64,000 nt of DNA, taken from contig NW_017265139.1 of the NCBI RefSeq assembly GCF_001638985.1, forward strand, positions 1,798,001 through 1,862,000, read 5' to 3'. A program made the translations under genes and the position numbers. Positions 35,203 to 47,400 of the stretch are shown here, piece after piece. The notes beneath the pieces are model-generated. The model was not told where the DNA came from, ran no database searches, and saw only the letters and a list, made by a program, of their open reading frames with translations. The number at the start of each line of letters is the position of its first letter. Within the stretch, counting starts at the first letter, position 1. This DNA is from Phycomyces blakesleeanus NRRL 1555(-). Lineage: Eukaryota; Mucoromycota; Mucoromycetes; Mucorales; Phycomycetaceae.

Positions 35203-36149
35203 TCACAAGGTCTAAAATTATTAAAAGTCTCTAAAAGGAACACACTTAATAACTATGAAGGCTAGTATTAATAAAATACGAATCAGCAAAGTTGACAAAA
35301 GAAAGCAATCCGAGAAGAATTGACAGAAAAATATATGCATCAAGTACAATTTGGTTGTCAAGATTGCTCGCATGCTCATTAGAAATCTCGGTAGATTTAG
35401 AGAATTGCAAGGAATCTGTCTTCTTGTTTTTCAAAAGTATGAATCAGACATGACAATGTTAACACAAAGCAGGTTTATACTCTTTGATTAAAAAGAATCA
35501 ATTAAGCAATATACATATCTTCATCAATATCATAGTATCTAGAGAATAGCCTTTTTTTTAGATAAACAATGTAAAAAGTATCACATAAAAAATAGATATA
35601 TGTATATCATTTAGTAACTTTATAGCTTAAACTGTTACTATATATCATAAAAAATAGTACTTCTTCTTTCCATACTTCTTTATATTCAACTTGTATTATT
35701 TTGATCAATAAAAACTATAAAATTCCAATATAAAACCGTGTATTTGTTGAACCAATTATAAGAATAGAGATATATAAAAAAAGGCATAGATTTGCCATAT
35801 TTAGAATATTTGATTGGATTATATGCAAAAATAATCTGAAATCCAACGAATTGTACTATCCAAATTTGTTATAAAAAGAGAAATATGTACCTAAAAATGG
35901 TATAATTTTGCTACTTTAAACGATTTTATTGGATTATATAAAAAGTAATTTTAACTCCAATAAATAGTATTCGCTGTAAATACTTTTAATTTACTAAAAG
36001 CCAATATTCTATTGGCAGTCATTATAACTCCGCGACCGTAGTTGTAATTTCTGCCATTTACTACAGTGGTAGATTAGTGTAGCATGAGCACGTGACAGAG
36101 ACATGTTTTTGATAATTGGGACAAAGAGAACACATCTTCTCAAAGCATC
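35203..36149. other. AT-rich intergenic region with MTC1 promoter
   Basis: About 950 bp, over 70 percent A+T by eye, with no gene. The distal part may be remnant of the TnpB-like insertion. An E-box sits near the right end. Confidence 0.6.
36089..36094. promoter_or_regulatory. CACGTG E-box upstream of MTC1
   Basis: CACGTGAC lies 55 bp before the MTC1 start. It is the site class predicted for the bHLH-zipper factor encoded at 6826-8046 and for Cbf1-type factors. Occupancy is unknown. Confidence 0.4.
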
Positions 36150-37420
36150 ATGTCAAATCCAAATCCAACATCAGCAACAACAGGTGGAAGTAACAGTCTT
36201 TCAGAGGCAGAAAAGTTCTTGGAGTCTCTCGATCTACCAGAATCCGGCAACAATGAGCACACTGCTTCTGGTACAGCCGATTCCACTGATATCATGTCCT
36301 TTTTGGATGAGATTGCAAAATACCCATCAGAGTCATCTACTATCCCGCAAAAAGAATACGCAAAGTCCTCTTCTGATGCTACTCAAAATTCACAAATTAG
36401 CATAACCGAGCCAGCATCCGCACCAACCCCAGTATCTGATAAGCAAGTACCTACTGATGGTTGGATGTCTTGGGGAAACTCTCTGTGGACTCAAGCCAGT
36501 GCTGCCGTTAAAACTACTACAGAACAAATCAACCAGACTATTGCTAACGAATCAGCTGCAAAGCTTTTGGAGGATCGTATGAAGCACCTTCAAGGCCTGG
36601 TGAACAAAGAGAATATCGAGAAGCTAGGCACTGGATTGCGTAACCTGACAGTTCAGTCTATGAATACTTTTCTCGAGACAGTAGCACCACCAATCTCCGA
36701 ACACGAATTGGTCGAGGTCTGGTTATCTCACGATATGAATGGTTACGAGGGAATGGAGTCACTGGTTTACCGTTCATTTGCCAGAGTTATGGAAAACACA
36801 GAGACCGGACAAGTTGTAGTTCGTAAGGGGGGTAACAAAGGAGAAAGTAACAAGTCAACTGGAAATGTGGCAAATGATTTGAACATGTGTGAGGGCGCTC
36901 TTGAAGGAACCAAACTCGCAAAGGTATGTATATTGAGAACATTTGTTTATATATCCATAATTAATCATCTATATATTTGTAGGCAAACATTGACAACCTT
37001 ATTAAGCTTCACTATACTGCACCTGAAGAAAAGACAGATTATATACCCCAGCAGGGAGCTGTTCCAGTCATAAACTGCCCTGTTTTCATGGCCATTCAAC
37101 CTGTAAAGCACTCTGTTCCTCTTTTTGATGAAGATGATACAGAGAAGCAGCAATTGGTTTACGTCTTATTGCTTGTAGACCCGACTCACAACCTCAAGTT
37201 TAAGACATATTCTCAGTCAATACCCTTGAGTTGGCTGGAAATTGCTTATGAAGAAAACGAATGGGTCGAGGAAAAATTGACAGAAGTAGTACAAGCTGCA
37301 GTAATTACACTGGCACAAGATTACGTGTGGACACGTATGACGGGTGGTAAATCATCTGCTACTGGAGCTTCTGATCAAACCGAGGAAAAAGCAAAGGTTG
37401 AACATACTTTGGATGTATAG
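36150..37420 (+). CDS. MTC1: Maintenance of telomere capping protein 1 (Mtc1) family
   Basis: Two exons, 36150-36923 and 36983-37420; 403 aa. The N-terminus is Ser/Thr/Pro-rich with SEAEKFLESLDLPE and DIMSFLDEIAKYP. The family block DGWMSWGNSLWTQASAAVKT is followed by an amphipathic helix (TEQINQTIANESAAKLLEDR), then LVEVWLSHDMNGYEG. The C-terminal domain contains NCPVFMAIQPVKH, VYVLLLVDPTHNL and SIPLSWLEIAYEENEWVEEK. In yeast Mtc1 was found genetically through cdc13 telomere capping. The protein is cytosolic and associated with early Golgi/COPI; no catalytic activity is known. An upstream ATG at 36103 opens an out-of-frame ORF that overlaps the start. It would reduce translation unless transcription begins after it. 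Confidence 0.88.
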
Positions 37421-37544
37421 GTTGAAAACTTTTACATCCTCCTCTAATAAAGTAATCTACTTTGTATAAATCATGTACAGAAAAACAATGATATTATATG
37501 GTTTTATTAGAGTAGGATAACTATCTAGAGCTGGCTTGGGTTTT

Positions 37545-39185
37545 CTAGATAATAATACCAGCATCAAAGACCCGGTTTAAGAAGAAGTGATTGAATCTTC
37601 TACCATTACCACGCAGCATGACCTGCACGTTGTTAGGTATGCCAGGCCAAGACATACTTGGATGTGGACGACGATCATAACAGCTCATGCCTTGGGTATA
37701 GAGACCTGTTGACTCTACGCGGAGATCAATATACTCGTATTTCCAAAAAGCATCGTAATGTTCATGTCCTTGTTTGTCGCCTTTATCAAACATCATGTCC
37801 ATAGTTCCTAGAATAGTGTATGCGTCAAACCTAACATTAAACTGCGATTAGTATCTTTGAGAAAAGGACTATCAAACTAAGGTACTTACACTGATAGAGT
37901 ATCGATACCATAGAGTTTGCTAGATATATCAAATGTCCAGATCAAGAAGCTGTTACAAAATGTAGCAACGGGTGTTGTTTTGGCCAAAGGGACAATATAT
38001 TTTTCGTAATCTTGTTTAGATACAGTGCCATCATCAGCAGCTATAAAAATGTTGTGTAAATATATTATTCAAAAAAGTTAGATATCTCTTTAAAAGTAAT
38101 AATAAAAAGGAGTCGAGGATTACCATCAAGAGGTACGACTACAACATGAGATGGAGCAACCTTTCCGTCATTTATGAGAGCAAGACGTGAACTATAGCCT
38201 TCTGGACTGTGCTGAAATCCTTTAGTTGTACCCATAATGATATCTGCGGCCTGAGGATCAGCACCAAAGTTAAATTCGGCACTAGGAGTGACGTTTCCTG
38301 GGACATTGATAGCTCTAGAGAATTTTGCCATTAGAACCACACGTAGCTGTAATGATTTGTACTTGTACTTGAAGTACGTCTTACCCTCCCATAACCATGA
38401 TGCGTTTTGCTCTACCAAATGTGACAGGATCACGTTGGTAAGCCAAAGCAATATTAGACAAGGGACCAACAGCACATATAGTAATAGTGAGTGGTGGAGC
38501 GTTCTTTAAATGAAACAGAATCTCATCAGCTGCATCTCGTGGGGTGGTTTGAAACGCGGATTGAGCAGCATGGAAAGATTCCTTGGTAACTTCCTTGGCT
38601 GCGTGGAGTAATTGACTTTCCCAGTCTGGAGGAGCTTGGTAGAGATTCTTATAAAAGTGAGGGTAGAGTGGTCCGGATTAAATTGGATTACCCTAAAAAG
38701 AAAAAATAAACTAAAATACTTTTGTTTGCTTACATTTTCGTAGATCTCGCCCAATCCGTCCCTTCCATGGAAATGAGTCGCTGTAACGCAGGGTTGACCC
38801 ACTGTAATAGGGGATGCGCACCCTAATTATTCATTTCCAGCTGTCAGACCGAGTATTCTAAGTTTGTTTTAGTGTAAGCTTTACCTATGGCGAGTATGGG
38901 AACCTGGGCGGGTAGTCCAAGAAATGCACGTTGTTCTGCTACCACATTCAAAATTGTTACGGCATTCCGCTTGATCATATCGAGCGAAGCATTTCCGTGC
39001 GTGAGAGTAATTGCACGGACATCCAACTCGGGAGATAAGAGAGACATGATGATAGCAAGTGCATCATCAATTCCCTATTATTTTATCATAAGAATACATT
39101 AATCTTCTCGGATAGAAATATATATAAATCTTACAGGGTCAGTGTCAATAATGACGGTCTCTTTCTTTGTAATAATTGGTGCCAT
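37545..39185 (-). CDS. Inosine-uridine type nucleoside N-ribohydrolase
   Basis: Seven exons on the minus strand: 39185-39135, 39074-38885, 38822-38734, 38647-38385, 38314-38124, 38040-37890 and 37830-37545; 406 aa. The N-terminal calcium-binding motif VIIDTDPGIDDALAI is split by intron 1. Further family blocks are ITLTHGNASLDMIKRNAV, HFHGRDGLGEIYEN, ITICAVGPLSNIALA, VMGGAINVPGNVTPSAEFNF and, near residue 305, FCNSFLIWTFD. It hydrolyses the N-glycosidic bond of nucleosides for base salvage, probably in the cytosol. Two introns need care: in intron 3 the first TTTTAG acceptor would lead into an in-frame TAA, and the usable acceptor is TTTATAAG at 38648. In intron 5 the CAG at about 38350 fails and CTCTAG (38315) restores frame. 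The stop is 124 bp from the convergent MTC1 stop. Confidence 0.9.
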
Positions 39186-40720
39186 GTTATATTAGCAATA
39201 AGTGAATAAGAATATACGGATTCGAAAGCAAGGAACGAAAAAGGATATCAAGACGAGAAAAATGTTAAATGAGTAAAAAAAAGCATCGCCGCTTCAAACC
39301 AGAAGGTATAGCTTGTTCCACTAAAGGAGAATACACCTTTTTCTGGATTATGGTTATCTAGTTTACAATATAATATAGATGAATTTACAAATATACGTAC
39401 ATATATACATAATTGGTTTGTAAAGTACATGGATACTTTACTCACACAAAAGAAAAATGATTTGACTTCAAATCATATCCAACTGAGATGTACTGGGTTT
39501 CCATTTGTTACTCGAAATCGTATTCTCGGACAAAAAGCTGTATAGATCCAGTTCTTCCTTTCCCTCTTTTTAAAGTTCATTTTCAAAGGCATTTTAGGGT
39601 ATGCTTTATTAGATAGGCTATATAATATTCTCTCTTTTGATAAAATCACTATGAGTTGGTTTGCACCCTACTCACTTTATTATCCAAGTAGCTGTAACTA
39701 TGAATTTGAGAGTCCAAAGCTGGAAACTAAGCAGCTAACGATGTCTTATCCATTGGTTTTATGGTTTGGGTCTCGTTTTGAAAAACTACTCGTGAGATCT
39801 CAAAATAGCCCAGCTTGTGGGTATTTTTTTTTTCAGACAAGAAATATACTCACACACCATTAATATACCGCTTAGAAAATTGGGTGACTACCAAAAATAG
39901 AAAGTATGAAATACAAAAAGGCATAAAAGACAGAGAAATCATAGCAGGGATTGGTTTTAATTCTCTAAACTTTAAGAGAATATGATATATCACCGTACTA
40001 ATAAACGCTTCTTTTCACCAATTTTTATAAATGTTTCCCAAAGTTGAGATTCAGAATAAGAATTATATATATGTAATTATATCTTTCTCCAATGGCAACG
40101 CATACCTTTCACTTTTGCTCTTTCCCTTTTATTTTGTTATAGCGTCATGTAATAGCAATACATTGGTAGAAACCTTAAAAGGCTTTTAAAGCTCTTTCAA
40201 AGGCTTACGGTAGAATACAAGATAGGTTATATTCCGATAAAGTTATCTAGTAAACTTCATTGTCGTCGCTTATACTAATGCACACCCATATTTTATGTAT
40301 ACTAAGTTTCCTAGCAGTTGTCTGAATATCTTTTGACTCAACAGTGAGTTATCCAACCTTGGGTACTTTTTTTTTTCTTAAAAAAAGACATTTATTGGAA
40401 AGAGAGACATATATCATTATTACCATTTTTAAATAAATATATAAAGTTTATTGCGTTTGGTGATTGTTTGAATTTTCTTAATATTCTTCCACTTTACCCT
40501 ATCATAATCAGATCATTGATTTGAAATAGGAGTTTTTTTTGTACCTTGATAAGATACCAATAGCTTTTGTTTGAAGAATATATAAAAGAAGGTTATTTTA
40601 GAAGACAGCCTACAGACTGCCACGCAGATAGTTTTACAAAAGATTTGTATAAATATTGGTCTATCTATCATCAAATATTTTCCCTTTGCTTTTCAATATT
40701 TATAAACCATAATTTTAAGC
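39186..40720. other. Divergent intergenic region
   Basis: 1.5 kb between the divergent nucleoside hydrolase and FAD oxidase genes, holding both promoters. It is AT-rich with T and A homopolymers (40369-40386). No coding segment or structured RNA is supported. Confidence 0.6.
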
Positions 40721-42446
40721 ATGACAGCATACACACCACCATCCCCAGGATCAAAGATTATCATTGTCGGTGGAGGATGTTTCGGTCTTTCTACTGCACA
40801 TGCACTGTCTTTGAAGAAAAAGTATGATATTTGGGTATTTGATCGTCTTCCCATTCCTGCAACAGATGCTGCTTCAACAGGTAATACATAAAGCAAATAA
40901 ATAAACATACATTAATTTTTTTTGGTGTTAGATATCAACAAGATTGTCAGAATGGACTATGCTGATGACACACTTTACCTGCAATTGATGCTTGAGGGTA
41001 TGCCCATATGGCGACAATGGAACAAAGAACGTGCTGCGGAAGGGCTTGGCCCAGTTTACAATGAAACGGGTGTACTGTTCTTTGGATCCAACGGAAAGTT
41101 CTCTGATTATGAAAAGAAGAGTATCAAGAGTATTACTGAGGCTGGTTATGGCCATGTGATTGAACACCTCCCGACTCCCAAGAGCATTACTGACAAGTAC
41201 CCCCAGTTCAAAGAAGCAGTCGAAAATGGTTATGATATTGCATACCTTAACAAGGATGGTGGTGAGTCATACCGTGGGTTGTAATAGTGATGAAGTTAAT
41301 TCTGATAATCCAAAATTTAGGTTGGTGTAACTCAGCCGAAGCCGTGAAGCATATATACAACAAATGCATAAAAAACGGTGTTCAATTTGTGTTGGGCCCG
41401 GATAAAGGCACATTTGAGAAGTTCCAGGAGAAGCCTGGAAGCAGTGGTGTCAAGGAAGTGGTGGGAATCGTCACTAAAGATAAAAAAGTTCATTACGCTG
41501 ATCGCGTTATTATGGCAACCGGTTCGTGGACACCTGGGTTGGTAGACATATCTACTCAATGTATTGCCACTGGACAAGTTGTTGCCCAATTCCAACCACC
41601 ACAGAGTCTTATCACCAGCCTAAAGAATCAGCCCGTTTGGTGTACAGATGTTTCCAGAACAGGTAATTGATTCGCGAACAAAATATAATAGCCGTAAATT
41701 CGGGGGAAACATTACTAACAAATATGTACACGATAGGATACTATGGATTCCCGGTCAATGAAGGGGGGAGAATGAAAGTAGCAAGACATGCAACTGGCTA
41801 TATTGCTCCTCGCCTTCAAGATAACGTGTCAGTCCCAAGGACCCAGGTTACACATTCTGGAGATACTATTCCAGTTGGCGCATTGAAGCATATGCGTACT
41901 TTTCTCAACGGCTTCTTACCGCAGACCAGCTCGCTTGATGTTGTTTACTCACGTATTTGCTGGTATGTTTATTACATAATATACGAGGCTCTCTAGAAAA
42001 AAAAGTATAAAACTGACTAAAGATACTTATAATTTAATAAACAATCTTTATGTGGTTTAGGTACAGTGACTCTATCGATGGTGGGTTTGTGATCTCGCCT
42101 CATCCAGAATATAAAAATCTTATTGTGGCTTCAGGAGATTCAGGCCATGCGATGAAGTAAGACTTTTGTTCTATTTTACTAGTTTTAACTATAGCATTTG
42201 AAATGTGCTATTAATATGTCCTTTAGATTTATTCCCATCCTAGGATATAAAATCTGCCACGTTATTGAAGGAGTAGATTCAGAATACACTAGATCTTGGA
42301 AATGGAGAGAGCTGGATGCAAAGCACCAACTTGATTGCCTCCGATCTGAGGTTGATGGCGGGCTCCTTATATTAGCAGACCCAAACACAGAGGAAACAAG
42401 ATTGGCTTCACTTGAAGAGTTAAAAGCAGTAAAGGCCAAGCTTTAG
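40721..42446 (+). CDS. Peroxisomal FAD-dependent amine oxidase (fructosyl amino acid / saccharopine oxidase type)
   Basis: Six exons: 40721-40880, 40932-41261, 41321-41662, 41737-41962, 42061-42156 and 42227-42446; 457 aa, typical for the monomeric sarcosine oxidase/fructosyl amino acid oxidase family. The FAD-binding Rossmann motif is IIIVGGGCFGLSTAHAL (residues 13-29), with STDINKIVRMDYAD close behind. Later family blocks are VIMATGSWTPGLV, YYGFPVNEGGRMKVARH, CWYSDSIDGGFVISPHPEYK and VASGDSGHAMKFIPILG. The C-terminus is Ala-Lys-Leu, a type 1 peroxisomal signal, which fits a hydrogen-peroxide-producing enzyme. Exact substrate (fructosyl amino acids, saccharopine, pipecolate or sarcosine) cannot be told from sequence alone. 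The covalent-flavin Cys expected in this family may be C332 (CWYSDS). Confidence 0.9.
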
Positions 42447-42677
42447 ACAAAGCTATAGGCTATTTTTGTTATTATTATTATTATTATTATTTTAAAAAAA
42501 AAAGCGAAAAAGCGAAAAATTGATACATGTATAAGTATTTTTGAGCCTTCCTATCTCATCTCAATAACCGTATTAATATTAACCATTTTATATACTTTTA
42601 ATAATGTATTCAGTACAATTTTGTGTGTATGTATGTGTATACAAAGTGCGTAGTATTCTTCTAATCTTTCGGGCATA

Positions 42678-44152
42678 TTACTTTGTGAGAATCTCAAAAC
42701 CATTTTCGGTGACCAGCAGCTAAAAAAAAACAGTTTAGATATTAATCGCTTTTATCAATTAAAAACAAGCGTTTCTTCTTCTTTATTTACCGTGTGTTCA
42801 AATTGAGCACTTCTACCACCATCAACTGTAGAGATTGTCCACTGATCTGGCCACATTATTCCCATAGGGGATCCTTGGCAAAGGATAGGCTCAATTGTGA
42901 AGGACATACCCGTTTCCATATGGCCTTCCTCATCATTCACTAAGAAAACAACCAATTAAGCCAACACGTTCGAACAATGGTATAACCCAGTTTAGCTTAC
43001 AATGATGATAAATAAGAGGATGACAGTGAAATTCACGTCCTATGCCATGTCCAGACAATTCTTCAGAGACTGAGAATCCATACTTATCAGCGTGCTCACT
43101 AAAAAGAAAAGGTCAAAAACTTATTCCTAGCCTATCCTTGAAGGTTAATGAGCATTAAATTCGACACAATACCAAATAACACGCCCAATTTCTTTAAACG
43201 GGACACCAGGTCCACATATATTTATGGACTTTTCAAGTGTTTCGCGTGTACATTCCACCAATGCCTTTCCTTTTTCGTCAACTTCACCAACTAAAAAAGT
43301 AGCGGAAGTATCTCCGTGATACCCGTCTAGATATACCTATATGATGATTAAGTTTATCAGACTCTATGATAAAATATTGCATAAATATTTTATGCTTACA
43401 GTAATATCGAGATTTATGATGTCTCCATCTTGTAAAGGACGCCTAAATTATCCAAGAATCCAGTCAATATATATATATATATATATGTATTATATATATA
43501 GTATAAACTCACTCATCTGGTATGCCATGAGCAATTACATTGTTCACTGAAGTACACACACTTTTTGGGAATCCAGAGTAGTTGAGTGGGGATGGGTAAG
43601 CTCCTTTGGCTATAATAATAGCATGAAGAGCCTTGTCAATTTCTTCGGTTGTTGTACCTGGCTGTGGATTATACATTTGGCAAAAGGAGTAAAAAGATAC
43701 AAAAAATCATAAGAATATGCGTAAAAGTACTTTATATAAATTCAGGGACAAACCAAGCACATCTTTTGACCCAAATCCAGGATTGATTTTGCTAAACTGC
43801 CAGCCTTTCTAAGACCAACAATGTCTTGAGGCGAGTTTAAAGGAACTTCAGGATTCCACACAGAAGAAATTCCTTGTTCAGCATAAGGAGGTTTTATAAT
43901 TGATTCTGGAACTAGACGTCGAGTCATTTGTCTTACATCAACGTTGGCTAATGATGCAGGAACCAATCGTTGAAAATTTCCCCAACGGCTGACTCTAGGC
44001 TGCATGTCGATTCCCCTCGAGGAATTTACATTGCGTGGGTGCATTACATTATTGCTGGTATGTAAATGTAAAGCAGTAGGTACCGTGCGCTGAAAGCGGG
44101 TTAAAGACCCTCTTTGTCGAGATGTGATTGTTTTAAGCATTGTGCGATCCAT
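42678..44152 (-). CDS. Methionine aminopeptidase type 1, probably mitochondrial
   Basis: Seven exons on the minus strand: 44152-43754, 43661-43513, 43442-43400, 43336-43173, 43098-43001, 42939-42791 and 42719-42678; 347 aa. It removes the initiator Met. The metal site is complete: two Asp in [20 protein letters not shown], His in [13 protein letters not shown], Glu in FTIEP and Glu in [26 protein letters not shown] is the substrate-pocket block. The N-terminus has Arg/Thr/Ser and few acids ([20 protein letters not shown]) and there is no zinc-finger domain as in cytosolic Map1, so it resembles MAP1D, the mitochondrial form. Exon 1 to 2 uses a GTTTGT donor, giving [13 protein letters not shown], which matches MAP1D spacing. 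It converges with the oxidase gene, 231 bp stop to stop. Confidence 0.92.
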
Positions 44153-44429
44153 CAATTACTAAACCAAGAAAGCTTCTCTCAATTATCTCAGCCACTGTGA
44201 CCTTTACGCCATTTGATAGAATGGACAAAAGGGATGTATTTCTTATTTCAAACATTATAAAATCAAGTAAAATATATTTAGATGTGAAATCAAATAAGAG
44301 AATTTATATATATTATAAAAAAAAAAGCACCTTTTTATTGAGGAAATATTTCTAATATGAATATTTCTATTTATTTATAATGATGGCTTTTGTTAAATAG
44401 CTCTCCTGGAAACGGAGAAACCTATATAA

Positions 44430-47400
44430 CTAGTGTGTGTTCTTCCATATGTAATACGATAGAGTAGTTGCTAAGCTACATACAAACGGTTTTTCAATAT
44501 CATCCAATTCACCTTCAACAGCTCGGGTTTCCTTGCTTCTGACATAGACGGATATACTCTTATTATCTGACCGGTATTCAAAGTGAGCAAAATAACCCAT
44601 AACAGCATTGGGAATAAAGAGCAAAAGATGTCGAGTTGATTGTATATTAATTTCCCCCGCTGTCATCGGATAGAATTGCTTCAACATATTTAGCACTTCA
44701 TTCCATCGCAAATTAAGTTTCAGGAATCTTCCAAAAGAAGGATCCACGGTGTCAAGTTTCATCGAATCGAAACCCTGAGACAAAGCAATCAGTTCCTCCT
44801 GATTTTCATTTGTTCGCTTGGTGCTGACAGCCCGGTAAATCTTGTTCCAGTCTGAATCACGGCGACAGGATACGATGGCCTAGATTATTTATATTAATAT
44901 ATTTGTGTTTGAATTAACCAAAATAGCTATTCGTTTACCTTGTTAATAATCGCATCGATCTTTCTTTTTGCTTGCTCAGATACATCTCCAAGAGTGTAAT
45001 TCGAGGGTCGCATTACTTCACTCATTGGATTAGAAGAGACGTTCGGTTTATTCTTAAAAACCTTTGACCACGGAGATTCTTCGTTTGAATGGGATGAGCA
45101 GCGATCCATCTCACGGTAAACTGTCAAAACAAAATACTGAAGTACTGTTTTTCCTGGAATACCATCCCTGTTTTCCGTACTCATGTGCCTTGTAGAACTA
45201 AGTGAATCTGATCTGTCGAGCATACCAAAGGTATTGTTTACCCAACGGCCGGGTGAAACATCTGCTGCTGAGATAATCAAAGTGTGACGGAAAGGCGAAT
45301 CTGTACTTGGAAATGCATTGCCATCGTCATTGAACGATAAATCGTTTGAAGAGGCAAAACAAGCAATTGCTTTGTTATCAAATATCAAGGGCCTGAGACC
45401 AAATTTCGATGTGTTTCGCAAAATGGATGGTAATAAATGAGCAATGTTTTCTACCATGTCTAGTTCATATAGCCCATGAAGAACCCTGTTGCGTGCATAA
45501 CTGGTCGGCTTGTTGTAAACAGATACTGTACTGCGAATAATACTGAGAATATCAATATTATCAGGAAGTGTGTTGATTTCATCCAAGCTTTTTTGAATGT
45601 ATCGCAAGTGGAAATCAAAAACAAAAGAATTGACATGTATTCTTTGTTTAAAACGACCACATTCTTCTGTAAAATCTTTAAAGCTTGCATTACGCGTTTC
45701 GTTTTTTTCATGAGTATATGGTGAATGTGTCAAGCGGCCATAACGACGATGAAGAGTATACAGAGTTACAAAGGCAAACCCATCCGTTAATCTAGCTTCG
45801 CACATAATAGTACCTCCCTGAAATACTTGAAGTAGATATATGACAGGAGACATAACAGGGTAGTTTTCGGATGCCTTGAACCTAGACAGATATGTCTCCA
45901 GTTCTTCTGGGTGATTGTTTGCTGGACCATTGACAATCAAATGCATTCCAATACCTTCTAGGTAGGAAGCATATTCGGCCATAAATGTACACGTCAATCG
46001 TTCGTACCATGTCTTCATATCTTCTGCCTTGACAGTTGCTGACTCTCCAAATAGGTGCGAGTTCATAGCCTCCACAGTTGCTGTCTCAGCAGACCCAGAT
46101 TCCACAAAAAAAAGAGGTGTTCGACAGAAATGAAGTAGACGCGATGATTTTAAGATTATCTTTAATTCAGCAGCCGCCATTGTTTCAAACTGTTCAGGCC
46201 GTGAACCATCTGAATAGCGATCAGCCCACTTGGTGTACACCTTGAAGGCTTTTTCATGTGCTGTTTGTATTTGAGATCTTCTCAGGTACAAGTTAAGAAA
46301 TGGTTCCCCGTGTCTAATAAGATAATCTCGGTTGCGCGCATGTTCGTAATTTGCTGTCGATTCGGCATAATGGTCGCGTAAAACGGTATTAACATCTGCA
46401 ATCCTGACTGCAGTATAGACAGTTTCAAGCATTTCTGATCTTGGGAGTCTACATAGTCTCGCTCCATCCTGAACATCATATATACTAGTTGTCATCTCAC
46501 TATCAGCATCAAAAAATAGCTGACCGCGTCTTTCCGTAGCTATCGGTGTACGAGCAGAAAAAATATTAGTCATTAGCTGCTTTAAGCTCCCAAAATTAAC
46601 ATCGGCCTTCTCAGATATATCCTCGAGGTGCAGTTGAGGAGCCGAGTTTGCCGTTATTAAGCGTGGCTGGGTATCGGGTTGAGCTAAACGAGCAATACTG
46701 GCAATACTTGGTGACATGGATGTTCTGTTATGTTGATGATGTGATATTACTGTTGAATGAGGGACAGGAGGACCAGATTTCTCTGCGGTAGTAATAATGT
46801 CAGCCATTGTTTCTGTGTGATGAAACAATCCCATCTTCTGGTGAAATATGTTCTTGAGGGTTGATACTCTTGCTTCTTGCTGTGTTATGGTGCGTGATAT
46901 CGAGTGGAAAAATTGGTCGGCAAAACTGTCAGTACAGTTGTAAGCATAAAACTTTAATCTGCTTTCGTCTAATTGTATAATCAAAAACGAGTTTCGATAA
47001 GCTAAATCCTTGTAGTTGTTCTTATACTTTGGAATCAAGGCAATGTTTGATTTTGATGCACCAGAAGCCATAGAATCGTGTCTACTACTGATGCTTATAT
47101 CATCCCTTCGCAGTAAAGACTCTATGCGTAAACCTTCATCCTCTAGTAACCCTCTTCCCAATGCATATTTCAAATGAACCTTTTGTGACCATTCACTCTC
47201 AATGCTTTGTCGACGTACACATCCAGAAGGCGCAGAAAACAGTCGATTCATATCTGGAAGGCCACTGACAAGTAAGAATCGCGTGTTCTGAGGTCGATTA
47301 TCAAATTCGTTATTCCGGAATACTGTGGCCGACGACGGCTCGTAGACTTCATAGCAGCTAATTAGTTCATTTGTGTTATATACGTTATCCGAAAGAAAAG

